A stretch of 64,000 nucleotides of DNA from Sediminibacterium sp. (GCF_030695065.1 NZ_JAUYTR010000021.1:1-64000); one strand, 5' to 3'. Shown: positions 18,929 through 28,158, numbered from the stretch's first letter. Notes: generated by a model not told the origin, from the sequence alone. Made by a program: numbers and translations.

Positions 18929-20434
18929 ATGAACTTTAAATCTTTGCTGGCAAAACCCTTTGCCAATGTAATATATAATAAGACTCGGAAATCGATGATG
19001 CAGGCTGTTCAACACCAGGAAATCATCTTTAAGTCTTTAATTAAGCATGGTGCGGGTACTCAATTTGGGAAAGACCATTCTTTGGAACAGGTTGCAGACC
19101 ATGCAGGCTTTACACAAGCGGTGCCAATTAGAGATTATGAATTAATTAAACCATACATAGAGCAAATTAAGCAAGGGAAAGCCAATGTACTTTGGAAGGG
19201 GAAGCCCATTTATTTTGCCAAAACCAGTGGAACTACTAGTGGGGTAAAATATATACCAATAACCAAAGAATCAATTCCTAATCATATTCAAACCGCCCGA
19301 AATGCGCTTTTTTGCTATATGGCTGAAACCGGAAATACGGCTTTTGCCAATGGAAAAATGATTTTTTTAAGTGGTTCCCCTGTGTTAGAAAGAACCGGTA
19401 ATATTCCCACTGGTAGATTAAGTGGAATAGTTAACCACCATATTCCTGCCTATTTAAGATCTAATCAATTACCCAGTTTTGAAACAAATTGCATAGAAGA
19501 TTGGGAAACTAAGCTTGATAAAATTGTTGCTGAGACCATTAATAAAGACATGACTTTAATAAGTGGTATTCCTCCTTGGATGCAAATGTATTTTGATAGG
19601 TTAATTGAAAAAACGGGTAAAAATATTTCAACTTTATTTCCTCATTTTAGTATCATGGTTCAGGGAGGTGTCAACTTTGAACCCTATAAAGCCAGACTTT
19701 TTGAAAGCATTGGAAAAAAGATTGATTCAATTGAATTGTTCCCAGCTAGTGAAGGTTTTTTTGCTTTTCAAGATAGCCAAGACCAAGAAGGAATGTTGTT
19801 GAATACCAATAGTGGCATTTATTTTGAGTTTATACCTGCCGGAGAAATCTTTAATGAATTCCCAACCAGACTTAGTTTAAAAGATGTTCAACTTGGCGAA
19901 AACTATGCACTTATCATTAATAGTAATGCTGGATTATGGGGCTATAATATAGGAGACACTATCAAATTCGTCAGTTTAAATCCATACCGAATTATTGTTA
20001 CTGGTAGGACCAAGCATTTTATTTCTGCTTTTGGAGAACATGTAATTGGCGAAGAGGTAGAAGCAGCTTTAAAAGCGACCTTAGACGCTTATCCTGCAAA
20101 AGTTACTGAGTTTACTGTAGCTCCAATGATTCAACAAGGTGAGGGCAAGAGTTACCACGAATGGTTTATTGAATTTGAGTCGTTGCCCAATAACATGAAT
20201 ATTTTTGCTCAATACCTGAATGAATCATTAAGTAATAAAAACGTTTACTATCAAGACTTAATGAAGGGTAATATTTTGTTGCCACTTAAAATTCGGTTGA
20301 TTCAAAAGAATGGATTTATTGATTATATGAAATCAATAGGGAAGCTCGGGGGGCAAAATAAAGTTCCTCGATTAAGTAATGATAGAAATATTGCCAACCA
20401 ACTAGTGCAATTTGTTCATCCGGGGAATGAGTAA
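18929..20434 (+). CDS. GH3-like acyl-acid amide synthetase family protein
   Basis: The 501-residue protein belongs to the GH3 branch of the ANL adenylating enzymes. YFAKTSGTTSGVKYIPIT (about 95-112) is the P-loop-like ATP motif, and GYNIGDTIKF and ITGRTKHFISAFGEH-like blocks (about 335-375, here VTGRTKHFISAFGEH) are the other conserved elements. Plant members join amino acids to jasmonate or auxin. Bacterial members are widespread in Bacteroidota with unknown substrate. It sits 56 bases upstream of dxr and may be cotranscribed. Confidence 0.88.
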   Translation: MNFKSLLAKPFANVIYNKTRKSMMQAVQHQEIIFKSLIKHGAGTQFGKDHSLEQVADHAGFTQAVPIRDYELIKPYIEQIKQGKANVLWKGKPIYFAKTSGTTSGVKYIPITKESIPNHIQTARNALFCYMAETGNTAFANGKMIFLSGSPVLERTGNIPTGRLSGIVNHHIPAYLRSNQLPSFETNCIEDWETKLDKIVAETINKDMTLISGIPPWMQMYFDRLIEKTGKNISTLFPHFSIMVQGGVNFEPYKARLFESIGKKIDSIELFPASEGFFAFQDSQDQEGMLLNTNSGIYFEFIPAGEIFNEFPTRLSLKDVQLGENYALIINSNAGLWGYNIGDTIKFVSLNPYRIIVTGRTKHFISAFGEHVIGEEVEAALKATLDAYPAKVTEFTVAPMIQQGEGKSYHEWFIEFESLPNNMNIFAQYLNESLSNKNVYYQDLMKGNILLPLKIRLIQKNGFIDYMKSIGKLGGQNKVPRLSNDRNIANQLVQFVHPGNE

Positions 20435-20490
20435 GGAAAATTTTGGCATATATTGTGTACCTATGCCCAACTATAAAGGATAATATACCT

Positions 20491-21648
20491 ATGAGTCAAA
20501 AACGCATTGCCATATTCGGTTCCACAGGATCTATTGGAACACAAGCACTGGATGTTATAAAAGCCAATCCTGAATTGTTTAGTGCAGAAATTCTTACTGC
20601 TCAAAGTAATGATGAACTGCTGATAAAACAAGCAATGCTTTTTAATCCAAATATTGTAGTAATTGGGGATGAAAAAAAATACCAAACGGTTAAAGCCGCA
20701 CTAGCTCAAACCAACATCAAGGTTTTTGCCGGTGAAGATGCTTTAGCTGAAGCTGCATCCATTGACTGTTACGATATGATGTTGGCTGCTATTGTAGGTT
20801 ATGCAGGATTGAAGCCTACCTTAAATGCAATTGAATTGGGTAAACCCATTGCATTGGCTAATAAAGAGACTTTGGTAGTTGCAGGTGATTTAGTAATGCA
20901 AAAAGCTGCAGAAAAACGAGTTGCTGTAATTCCTGTAGACAGTGAGCATTCTGCTATTTTTCAATGTTTGGTAGGTGAGGGTAGAAACAAAATAGAGAAA
21001 ATTATTTTGACTGCAAGTGGTGGGCCTTTCTTAGGAAAAAAACCCAACTTTTTAGTTAATGTAAAAAGAGACCATGCTTTACAACATCCCAATTGGAGCA
21101 TGGGAGCAAAAATTACAATAGACTCTGCAACCCTTATGAATAAGGGACTTGAAATGATTGAAGCAAAGTGGTTGTTTAATTTAGATGCTCATCAAATTCA
21201 AGTGGTCATTCATCCTCAAAGTATTATACATAGTATGGTTCAGTTTGAAGATGGAAGTATTAAAGCACAGATGGGCTTACCCGATATGAAATTACCAATT
21301 CAATATGCGTTGGCATTTCCGCAGAGAATTCCCAATGATTTTCCTCGTTACGATTTTAAGAAACCTAATACTTTAACATTTGAAGAGCCTGATGTAAAAA
21401 CTTTTAGAAATCTTGCACTAGCAATAAAAGCCTTATATGATGGCGGAAATACGGCTTGTGTAATGAATGCTGCCAATGAAATGGCTGTTTTTGCATTTCT
21501 GAAAAATAGAATTGGTTTCTTAGATATTAATGAAGTAGTTGAACAAACCATGAATAAAATTGCTTTTATAGAAAAGCCAACTTTACAGGACTATTTTGAT
21601 AGCGACGCAGAGGCCCGTAACTTTGCAGCTTCACTTTTACATATGTAA
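20491..21648 (+). CDS. dxr: 1-deoxy-D-xylulose 5-phosphate reductoisomerase
   Basis: The 385-residue enzyme converts DXP to 2-C-methyl-D-erythritol 4-phosphate with NADPH in the MEP isoprenoid pathway. Visible motifs are the NADPH loop GSTGSIG (10-16), PVDSEHSAIFQC, LTASGGPF and HPNWSMGAKITIDSATLMNKG, the last two containing active-site and metal ligands. The ATG at 20491 is preferred over an upstream TTG because it places the Rossmann loop at the usual distance. rseP follows after 32 bases, a common neighbour arrangement. Confidence 0.97.
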   Translation: MSQKRIAIFGSTGSIGTQALDVIKANPELFSAEILTAQSNDELLIKQAMLFNPNIVVIGDEKKYQTVKAALAQTNIKVFAGEDALAEAASIDCYDMMLAAIVGYAGLKPTLNAIELGKPIALANKETLVVAGDLVMQKAAEKRVAVIPVDSEHSAIFQCLVGEGRNKIEKIILTASGGPFLGKKPNFLVNVKRDHALQHPNWSMGAKITIDSATLMNKGLEMIEAKWLFNLDAHQIQVVIHPQSIIHSMVQFEDGSIKAQMGLPDMKLPIQYALAFPQRIPNDFPRYDFKKPNTLTFEEPDVKTFRNLALAIKALYDGGNTACVMNAANEMAVFAFLKNRIGFLDINEVVEQTMNKIAFIEKPTLQDYFDSDAEARNFAASLLHM

Positions 21649-21680
21649 TCATTAATTGAGCAAAAAAGAAGGGGTTTTAT

Positions 21681-23030
21681 ATGATGTTATTAGCTATTGA
21701 TTGGGCAAGTGTTGGAGTAAAAGCTGGCCAGTTTATTTTATCATTCTCCATATTGGTTGTATTACACGAACTAGGACATTTTTTACCTGCAAAATGGTTT
21801 GGTTGCAGGGTAGATAAATTTTATCTATTCTTTGATCCTTGGTTTAGCTTATTTAAAAAGAAAAAAGGGGATACAGAATATGGATTGGGTTGGATACCAT
21901 TTGGAGGCTATGTAAAAATAGCTGGGATGATAGATGAGAGCATGGATAAAGAGCAAATGAAAAAGCCTGCCGAACCTTGGGAATTCAGGTCTAAGCCAGC
22001 TTGGCAAAGACTGATTATTATGGTGGGTGGAGTAGTAGTTAATATACTTTTAGCCATTGTAATATTTATTGGAATTACTTGGTACTGGGGCGATGAGCAG
22101 TTGCCAGTAAAAAATCTAAAATATGGCGTTCATGTAGATTCATTAGGTAAGACTATTGGATTAAAAGATGGAGATAATGTTGTTGCAATGGACGGCAAAG
22201 CCATTGAAAATTTTGGATCAATTGAATCTGAATTGGTTTTAACTGAAGCCAAAGTATTAACAGTTATTAGAGAAGGGCAAACAGTTGAAATATCTATTCC
22301 TGCTAGTTTTATGCAGAATATTATTCAACAAAAAAAGTTTAGTGGGATGTTGGTTCCGCAATACCCAGTAATTGTTGATTCAATTAGCAATACTGCTGTA
22401 TTTAATGCTGGTAAATTAGAAAAAGGAGATACTTTAATTGCTTTAAATGGCAAGTCGTTCACTTATTATCATGACTTTGATCAGTTAAAAAAAGAGGCAG
22501 CTAATACAGTGGCTCAATTAACTGCTATTCGCGGGAAAGACACTGTTCAAATTAAAGCCTTGGTGAATGACAAAGGAGCTATTGGATTTTTTCAAGTTAG
22601 TCCATTAACTATTTTAGGAACTGAACATATACAATATGACTTAATTGCTTCTATACCAATTGGATTTACTCGTTGTTGGGAAACATTAAGCAGGTATGTA
22701 ACAGGGCTTAAGCAATTGTTTACCGGTAAAGTAAATGCAAGTGATTCTTTGGGAAGTGTAATCAGCATTGGGAATACATTTCCTGGTGTTTGGGATTGGG
22801 AACGTTTCTGGACTTTAACAGGTATTTTCTCTATTGTTTTGGCATTTATGAACATTCTGCCAATTCCTGCTCTAGATGGAGGTCATGCTTTATTTACATT
22901 ATATGAAATGGTTTCTGGAAGAAAACCTGGCGATAAATTCATGGAATATGCCCAAATGGCAGGAATGATCCTATTGATGGGATTAATGGCATACGCTTTG
23001 GGGTTAGACTTCTGGAGATTATTTAAATAG
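21681..23030 (+). CDS. rseP: Site-2 intramembrane zinc metalloprotease RseP
   Basis: The 449-residue membrane protease has HELGHF in the first membrane segment (zinc ligands H29, H33, catalytic E30), two PDZ-like regions in the middle (about 130-320) and NILPIPALDGGH in the C-terminal part, supplying the Asp ligand. It cleaves membrane-bound anti-sigma factors and leftover signal peptides. The ECF/anti-sigma pair at 27.2-28.2 kb is a conceivable but unproven substrate. It lies downstream of dxr, and the tmRNA gene starts 7 bases after its stop. Confidence 0.95.
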   Translation: MMLLAIDWASVGVKAGQFILSFSILVVLHELGHFLPAKWFGCRVDKFYLFFDPWFSLFKKKKGDTEYGLGWIPFGGYVKIAGMIDESMDKEQMKKPAEPWEFRSKPAWQRLIIMVGGVVVNILLAIVIFIGITWYWGDEQLPVKNLKYGVHVDSLGKTIGLKDGDNVVAMDGKAIENFGSIESELVLTEAKVLTVIREGQTVEISIPASFMQNIIQQKKFSGMLVPQYPVIVDSISNTAVFNAGKLEKGDTLIALNGKSFTYYHDFDQLKKEAANTVAQLTAIRGKDTVQIKALVNDKGAIGFFQVSPLTILGTEHIQYDLIASIPIGFTRCWETLSRYVTGLKQLFTGKVNASDSLGSVISIGNTFPGVWDWERFWTLTGIFSIVLAFMNILPIPALDGGHALFTLYEMVSGRKPGDKFMEYAQMAGMILLMGLMAYALGLDFWRLFK

Positions 23031-23036
23031 ACTTAC

Positions 23037-23408
23037 GGGGCCGTTTTGGTTTTGACAGCATAGGTTACGGTTGGTGTAAGCATGCAGTGCGTTGGATAAT
23101 TAGCACTTTAATCTGAATATTCAACCATTAATTGGCAATACTCAGTATGCCATGGCTGCTTAATCAGTGATTAAGTAACCATTTGGGCCGCCGCACAGGT
23201 TCGCTTCTTTCCATGTGCCGCCGCCGACTCAAAACAAAAGAAGATGCTGCAATAGTAGGCTGTGCTTATTGCTTAAGATTATCCAGCTAAGTGGCGAATT
23301 GGTTTGTTCTTTTCCTGTTCATCACCTACAATTAATAAAGAAATAAGCATGTAGAAAGCTAATGGTCACGATGTTTGGACACCGGTTCGAGTCCGGTCGG
23401 CTCCACCA
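23037..23408 (+). ncRNA. ssrA: Transfer-messenger RNA (tmRNA)
   Basis: The 5' end GGGGCCG (23037-23043) pairs with CGGCTCC before the encoded ACCA (ending 23408), forming the acceptor stem. GGTTCGAGTCC near 23384-23394 is the T-loop arm. The tag reading frame is most likely GGC at 23134 to TAA at 23161-23163, giving GNTQYAMAA, whose AMAA/ALAA end is the usual protease signal. Several pseudoknot-like GC-rich segments follow (about 23187-23230). It rescues stalled ribosomes together with SmpB. The gene begins 7 bases after rseP, so its promoter may lie inside rseP or it may be processed from a longer transcript. Confidence 0.95.
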
Positions 23409-23435
23409 AAGTTGGCTTAATAAGCCAAACAATAA

Positions 23436-23470
23436 AGCGACAACCCAATCACAATTGGGCTCGCTTTTTT
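23436..23470 (+). terminator. Rho-independent terminator after tmRNA
   Basis: AGCGA-caa-CCCAAT-caca-ATTGGG-c-TCGCT is followed by TTTTTT (to 23470). The inner stem of six pairs is stacked on an outer stem of about five. A second small hairpin, TTGGCTTAATAAGCCAA, lies at 23412-23428, just after the tmRNA 3' end. Confidence 0.85.
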
Positions 23471-23592
23471 GCTTTAGGATACTTTTTATTCCATTTAGTT
23501 GTAAAGGGTGTTAAAATAGTTTTAATAAGATATTTATAGATGCTGATTTTTTATTTTTGTTTAAATAATTGAACTACAATTTGATATTTACT

Positions 23593-24075
23593 ATGGATAC
23601 TCCAAAGTTTCTTTTTAAACAGAATATTTTTTTAACAATAGCCAGTTTTATTATTGTTTTTGTAACAAGTTCTTTTGTCTTTATGCAAGAAGAGTCTAGT
23701 GCAATTGTGGGTGTGTGGAAAACAGGTGATGGCAACGCTATGGTTAGAATTTATAAAAATGGAGAAAAATTTCAAGGCAAAATAGTTTGGTTAAAAGAAC
23801 CAAATGATCCTGAAACAGGAAAACCAAAAGTTGATAAAAATCATTCTGATGAAGCTTTGCGAACTCGACCTATTTTAGGTTTAGTTAATATTTGGGGTTT
23901 TAATTACAAGGATAAAAATATTTGGGAAGATGGCAATATTTATGACCCCAAAAATGGTAATACCTATTCTTGTACTATTAAAATGCTAAACCCAAATACG
24001 CTTGAAGTAAGAGGTTATATTGGTGTTTCATTAATTGGAAGAACGGATACTTGGACCAAACAAGTTGCCAAGTAG
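23593..24075 (+). CDS. Secreted DUF2147 domain protein
   Basis: The 160-residue protein starts at the ATG at 23593, which leads into a signal peptide or anchor (about 10-35). The DUF2147 domain follows, opening with the typical IVGVWKTGDGNAMVRIYKNG and including GKIVWLKEPNDPETGKP and DGNIYDPKNGNTY (lipocalin-like barrel strands). The function of this family is unsettled. It converges with the barrel gene, two bases separating their stops. Confidence 0.85.
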   Translation: MDTPKFLFKQNIFLTIASFIIVFVTSSFVFMQEESSAIVGVWKTGDGNAMVRIYKNGEKFQGKIVWLKEPNDPETGKPKVDKNHSDEALRTRPILGLVNIWGFNYKDKNIWEDGNIYDPKNGNTYSCTIKMLNPNTLEVRGYIGVSLIGRTDTWTKQVAK

Positions 24076-24077
24076 TT

Positions 24078-25097
24078 TTAAGGTGAAACAAAATTTAGAC
24101 TGATATTAAAAAATAACGGGTTCCCTAAATTACTCGAGAAATACAATTGGTTATTATTCTTTCCATTGTATTCATTCATAACATCAAATCGCCAGTTGTA
24201 TCTCAATCCTGCTTGGGCACTTAACCAAATGAAGCCGCTTATTTTTTTATCCCAAATAATCCTTGGTTTTAATTCTCCACGCTGAATAAATACTGAGCCA
24301 TTGGAACTATTGGGTAAATTCATTAAGAATTGGTTGCCTTCTAACTCAAAGCCGAATTGTAATATATTCGAGGTAGAAAAATTATATCTTAAATGTCCAC
24401 GTGCAGGAAGCAATAATTCCATACCCCAACGATCATTAAATGTTTTATTCCAAAGGAACACCGGTATATGTAGAAGTTGTCCGGCACGATAAGTTCTTGA
24501 AATACCAGTTCCAATCATATTTTTTTCTGATGTTTTCCATCCGTAAATAGCGGTACCGCTAATGGTTAGGGCTTTCCCTTTAACGTCGCTAAATTGTTGA
24601 AACACCCCATTGTAATCTGCACTGGCTTGGAATATTAAAAAGTTTTTCTCATTCAAAGGCTTAAAAATAGTTGTGTTAATGCCAAGAGAAGTCATAGCGT
24701 TACTGTTTAATTTACTTGCAAATGCATTGCTTCCAGCATTTTCAATTGAGTACCTGCTAGCCCAATAATTTGTGCCCAATTGCCAAATGATTTTATTGGT
24801 AGAAATAACAGGAATATTTGCTTGAACTCTTAATGCGGAAACTTGATTTACTTGAAAGTCTTGAAAAGCAGGTAAAAGTGGTCCTAGTTTAACACCTGGT
24901 AAGGTAAAGCCTCCATGGTATTCGTAGCCTACGCTTATAATTTTTTGAGGTGTTTGATTTAAAACCTTTTGGGTACAATAGCGTTTTACGCCCTCCGCAT
25001 CTCCAAATTTGCTATAGTCAAAAACTTCTGTAGTGTCTTCTTGTGCAATAGCACAAATTGAGAATAGCAAAGAAAAAATCAATAATATTTTTTGCAT
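24078..25097 (-). CDS. Outer membrane beta-barrel protein, DUF6268-like
   Basis: The 339-residue protein has a signal peptide (MQKILLIFSLLFSICAIAQ); the ATG at 25097 is preferred over one nine codons upstream because it starts the signal peptide directly. The mature part is a series of amphipathic strands ending in a terminal strand FFNISLNFVSP, typical of outer membrane barrels. Sequence style fits DUF6268 proteins of Bacteroidota, but the assignment is by pattern only. Function and cargo are unknown. Confidence 0.65.
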   Translation of the reverse strand: MQKILLIFSLLFSICAIAQEDTTEVFDYSKFGDAEGVKRYCTQKVLNQTPQKIISVGYEYHGGFTLPGVKLGPLLPAFQDFQVNQVSALRVQANIPVISTNKIIWQLGTNYWASRYSIENAGSNAFASKLNSNAMTSLGINTTIFKPLNEKNFLIFQASADYNGVFQQFSDVKGKALTISGTAIYGWKTSEKNMIGTGISRTYRAGQLLHIPVFLWNKTFNDRWGMELLLPARGHLRYNFSTSNILQFGFELEGNQFLMNLPNSSNGSVFIQRGELKPRIIWDKKISGFIWLSAQAGLRYNWRFDVMNEYNGKNNNQLYFSSNLGNPLFFNISLNFVSP

Positions 25098-25223
25098 AAT
25101 TATATTCTGTATTTTCAAACGCAAATATAATTAGCATTGGGAACTGATTTTTTGAGGCATATAACTGCTAACTATAATTAGCACTAATATGCTAAAGAAC
25201 CCTTAGTAGTTAGATAAATTCAA

Positions 25224-26591
25224 TTAATCGTTTTCAGCAACCAAGAGTGTTCCTTGGAGATATTTTTCATTGTGTTGGGTGGCGTCTAGTCCTAATTCTT
25301 CTTCTTCGGAACTTACCCTTAATGGAAGCATGATACTAATTAGTTTGAAAATTCCTAATGAGACTGTAAAACTGTATGCAACAGCAATAAATAGTGCTTT
25401 CACCTGAGTGAAAAAGAAAGCAGTGTTGCCGTAGAGTAATCCATCATCGCCAATTCCATTTACCGATTTACTTGCAAATATTCCAGTCATTAGTATGCCA
25501 ACCATTCCACCAACACCATGACATGGAAACACATCTAAGGTATCATCTAAAGATGATTTTGATTTTAAAAAAACAGCATAATTAGAAATGATGGCAGCTA
25601 TGAATCCTATAAAAATACTTTGTGGTACTGCAACAAAACCTGCTGATGGTGTTATGGCAACTAGACCTACAACTGCGCCAATACAAAAACCTAAAACTGA
25701 TGGCTTTTTTCCTCTCATAACATCAAAAAACATCCAAGATAAACCAGCAGAAGCCGCAGCAGTATTGGTTGTTGCAAATGCTGAAACAGCTAATGAATTT
25801 GCACCTAATGCCGATCCTGCGTTAAAGCCAAACCATCCGAACCAAAGTAATCCAGTTCCAATAAGAACGTAAGGAATATTTGCGGGAGGTATTTCAATTT
25901 GATCTAAATGCGCTTTTCGTCTTTTTAACACCAACGCTCCTGCAAGAGCTGCGCATCCAGCAGAGATATGTACAACTGTTCCACCGGCAAAATCTAAAGC
26001 CCCCATTTTAAATAAAAACCCTTCTGGATGCCAAGTCCAATGAGCTAAAGGAGCATAAACGAGTAAGCTAAAAAGTACTATAAATAAAATGTATGAAGTG
26101 AATTTTACTCTTTCGGCAACTGCCCCAACAACTAGCCCAGGTGTAATGATGGCAAACATCAGTTGAAACATAGCAAAAAGACCTAAAGGAATGGTAGGCG
26201 CAAGGCTCCATGGCGCTCCACCATTAATTCCTCTCATAAATAAATGAGTAGTAGGATTTCCGATTAATCCACCTATTGATTCACCAAAACAAAGACTGTA
26301 TCCCACGGTAATCCAAATGATTGAAACTACTCCAGTAGCTACCACGCTTTTAATCATTGTTGAAATCACATTTTTTCTATGTACCATTCCACCATAAAAA
26401 AATGCCAATCCAGGCGTCATCAAAAACACCAATGCTGTTGCAACAATTATCCAAGCAATGTCAGCGCCATTATAAACAGCTTGAGAATCTATATAGCTTT
26501 GTTCAGCTGGAACAAATATGGCCAGAACTGCAATAATTAATAGAATGACAAAAGGGGCAACGTTATAAAAGTTAAGTTTTTTTTGATACAT
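25224..26591 (-). CDS. amt: Ammonium transporter
   Basis: The 455-residue, 11-helix Amt/MEP/Rh protein carries the family signatures DFAGGTVVHISAGCAALAGALVLKRR and the helix following VLIGTGLLWFGWFGFN. The conserved pore histidines are visible in VVHISAG and in FPCHGVGG. It conducts NH3/NH4+ into the cell. No glnK/glnB (P-II) gene is adjacent, unlike the usual pair. The upstream region to the divergent cupin gene is extremely AT-rich and contains palindromes (see separate entry). An N-terminal 30-residue extension precedes the usual first transmembrane region. Confidence 0.95.
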   Translation of the reverse strand: MYQKKLNFYNVAPFVILLIIAVLAIFVPAEQSYIDSQAVYNGADIAWIIVATALVFLMTPGLAFFYGGMVHRKNVISTMIKSVVATGVVSIIWITVGYSLCFGESIGGLIGNPTTHLFMRGINGGAPWSLAPTIPLGLFAMFQLMFAIITPGLVVGAVAERVKFTSYILFIVLFSLLVYAPLAHWTWHPEGFLFKMGALDFAGGTVVHISAGCAALAGALVLKRRKAHLDQIEIPPANIPYVLIGTGLLWFGWFGFNAGSALGANSLAVSAFATTNTAAASAGLSWMFFDVMRGKKPSVLGFCIGAVVGLVAITPSAGFVAVPQSIFIGFIAAIISNYAVFLKSKSSLDDTLDVFPCHGVGGMVGILMTGIFASKSVNGIGDDGLLYGNTAFFFTQVKALFIAVAYSFTVSLGIFKLISIMLPLRVSSEEEELGLDATQHNEKYLQGTLLVAEND

Positions 26592-26696
26592 AATTAATTA
26601 TAATTAATTTCAATATGAATTAATTAATAGTGAAATTAACTAAAACTATCAAAATTTTAAAAAATAATATATATTTTATATTTTAAAATATATATT
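26592..26696. promoter_or_regulatory. AT-only palindromes in the amt / cupin divergent region
   Basis: An 18-base perfect palindrome of AATTAATT elements (26592-26609) abuts the amt start codon, and another TTAATTAA lies near 26620-26628. Further on, a perfect 12-base inverted repeat has arms 26666-26677 and 26685-26696 with a 7-base spacer. These could be regulator sites for either gene or a cruciform. The whole stretch is over 85 per cent AT, so chance palindromes are common. Confidence 0.4.
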
Positions 26697-26726
26697 AAAG
26701 TTTAGCTTTTTAGCGATATTTGGTAT

Positions 26727-27227
26727 ATGGATATAAGTATTCAGCAACTTATTCAATTTTACCAATTATTACCACATCCAGAAGGAGGATATTATAAAGA
26801 AACATACCGATCATCTGAAAGGATTCCCGCAGATAGTTTGTCCGAAAAATTTAATGGGGAACGAAATTATTCAACAGCCATTTATTTTTTATTAGAAAAA
26901 AATTCTTTTTCAGCTTTTCATCGAATTCAGTCAGATGAATGTTGGCATTTTTATACAGGTGATGCAGTAGACATTCATGTGTTACATACCAATGGAAATT
27001 ATGAATTAATAAAATTGGGAAGCAATATTGAAATGGGTGAGCAATATCAAGCAATAGTACCTGCGGGTGCTTGGTTTGCCTCTAAAACAAATGGACAATA
27101 CTCATTGGTGGGCTGTACGGTTTCTCCGGGTTTTGATTTTGCAGATTTTGAATTAGCAAAAGCTTCAGCGTTGATTTTGCAGTACCCAAATCAAGAGAAA
27201 TTAATTAAACATTTCTGCAGGTCTTAG
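26727..27227 (+). CDS. Cupin-fold DUF985 protein
   Basis: The 166-residue protein belongs to the DUF985 (Cupin_5) family. Its signatures are LLPHPEGGYYKETYRS (14-29), STAIYFLLE, FSAFHRIQSDECWHFYTGD (the beta-barrel core with candidate His metal ligands) and GYTVSPGFDF-like GCTVSPGFDF near 130. Proposed roles include sugar epimerase-like chemistry, but none is settled. It is divergent from amt. Confidence 0.88.
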   Translation: MDISIQQLIQFYQLLPHPEGGYYKETYRSSERIPADSLSEKFNGERNYSTAIYFLLEKNSFSAFHRIQSDECWHFYTGDAVDIHVLHTNGNYELIKLGSNIEMGEQYQAIVPAGAWFASKTNGQYSLVGCTVSPGFDFADFELAKASALILQYPNQEKLIKHFCRS

Positions 27228-27244
27228 TATATACATTGCTCAGT

Positions 27245-27595
27245 CTAATGGTTATAATGGATCAAAAAGTAACCAGCCACACTTAAAAGTAAAACAGCAA
27301 GTATTACCACAATGAGCCATTGTTGGTCTTGTATTTTTCTTTTCTTCTTTCTTTTAGTACTTCTTGAAATTTGTTTTTTAAGTTGTTGATTTAAGCTATT
27401 TGTTATTGTTGTAATATTTTCTTTCGTTTTAAATTGAGCTAACCCTTCTAATGCATCGTTTTCAAAATCTGATGCTGCCATTTTCTGTTCAATGGCATTC
27501 ATTTCTTCTTCTGATATATCATTATCAAGGTATTTTAATAATTCCTCGTTTGATAAATCCTTTTCTTTTTTAAATATGTCTTTCCAATTGGTCAT
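27245..27595 (-). CDS. Probable single-pass anti-sigma factor or membrane partner of the ECF sigma factor
   Basis: The 116-residue protein has an N-terminal acidic helical region with LSNEELLKYLDNDISEEEMNAIEQKM, resembling the zinc-less anti-sigma N-terminus of Bacteroidota, followed by a basic KKKRKIQDQQ block and one C-terminal membrane helix (about 92-112) with only a few residues after it. Its start shares one base (TAATG) with the sigma factor stop, so the two are cotranslated. It is shorter than FecR-type anti-sigmas and has no periplasmic sensor domain. The role is inferred from position. Confidence 0.65.
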   Translation of the reverse strand: MTNWKDIFKKEKDLSNEELLKYLDNDISEEEMNAIEQKMAASDFENDALEGLAQFKTKENITTITNSLNQQLKKQISRSTKRKKKRKIQDQQWLIVVILAVLLLSVAGYFLIHYNH

Positions 27596-28158
27596 TAAAA
27601 AGATTGTTTTTTCTCTATTAAAATTTTCAAATTTCTTTTCCCGTTCTGAATATTGCTTTTCACTTGCAATAAACTAAAACCGGTTATTGCACTTATTTGC
27701 TGATAACTTTTCTTTTGCAAATAGAATAAAGTTATGCAAGTTTTTTGCTCTTTATTAAGTTCCTCTATTGCAACTTCTAATAAGTCTAAGTTTAATTCTC
27801 TTTCAATGTTTAAAGTGGATTCTACATCTTGTATTTCTGATATTGCTGGTGCTTTGTCAATAGATATGTAATTTTTTTGATCTCTGAGTTTCATTAAACA
27901 ATAATTACAAGCAATTTTGTATAACCAGCTTTTTGGGTATTCTACGTGGTATTTTTCTAACTCATTTAGGGCTTTTAAAAATATTTGCTGAACAGCATCT
28001 TTAGCTGCTTCTTCATCTTTAAGGTACTTCATGCATACACCAAGTAGCAGCATGGTATAACGTTGAAGCAAAATACCTAACCATTCCTTATTTTGGTCGG
28101 TTTTATACTTCTTTAAAAGTTCAATATCTGTGATATGTTTAAAGGCCTCTTGAATCAC
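27595..28158 (-). CDS. ECF-type RNA polymerase sigma factor
   Basis: The 187-residue protein contains sigma region 2 (CMKYLKDEEAAKDAVQQIFLKALNEL, about 42-67, then YPKSWLYKIACNYCLMKLRD) and region 4 (EELNKEQKTCITLFYLQKKSYQQISAITG, about 133-161) with the helix-turn-helix that reads the -35. It is linked by a one-base overlap to a small membrane protein that is probably its anti-sigma. Target genes are unknown; no TonB-receptor or FecR gene flanks it. Confidence 0.92.
   Translation of the reverse strand: MIQEAFKHITDIELLKKYKTDQNKEWLGILLQRYTMLLLGVCMKYLKDEEAAKDAVQQIFLKALNELEKYHVEYPKSWLYKIACNYCLMKLRDQKNYISIDKAPAISEIQDVESTLNIERELNLDLLEVAIEELNKEQKTCITLFYLQKKSYQQISAITGFSLLQVKSNIQNGKRNLKILIEKKQSF

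Noticed and set aside
23380..23408. tRNA-like arm GGTTCGAGTCC with CCA as a tRNA gene
   Set aside because: It is the 3' tRNA-like domain of tmRNA, pairing with the 5' end at 23037.
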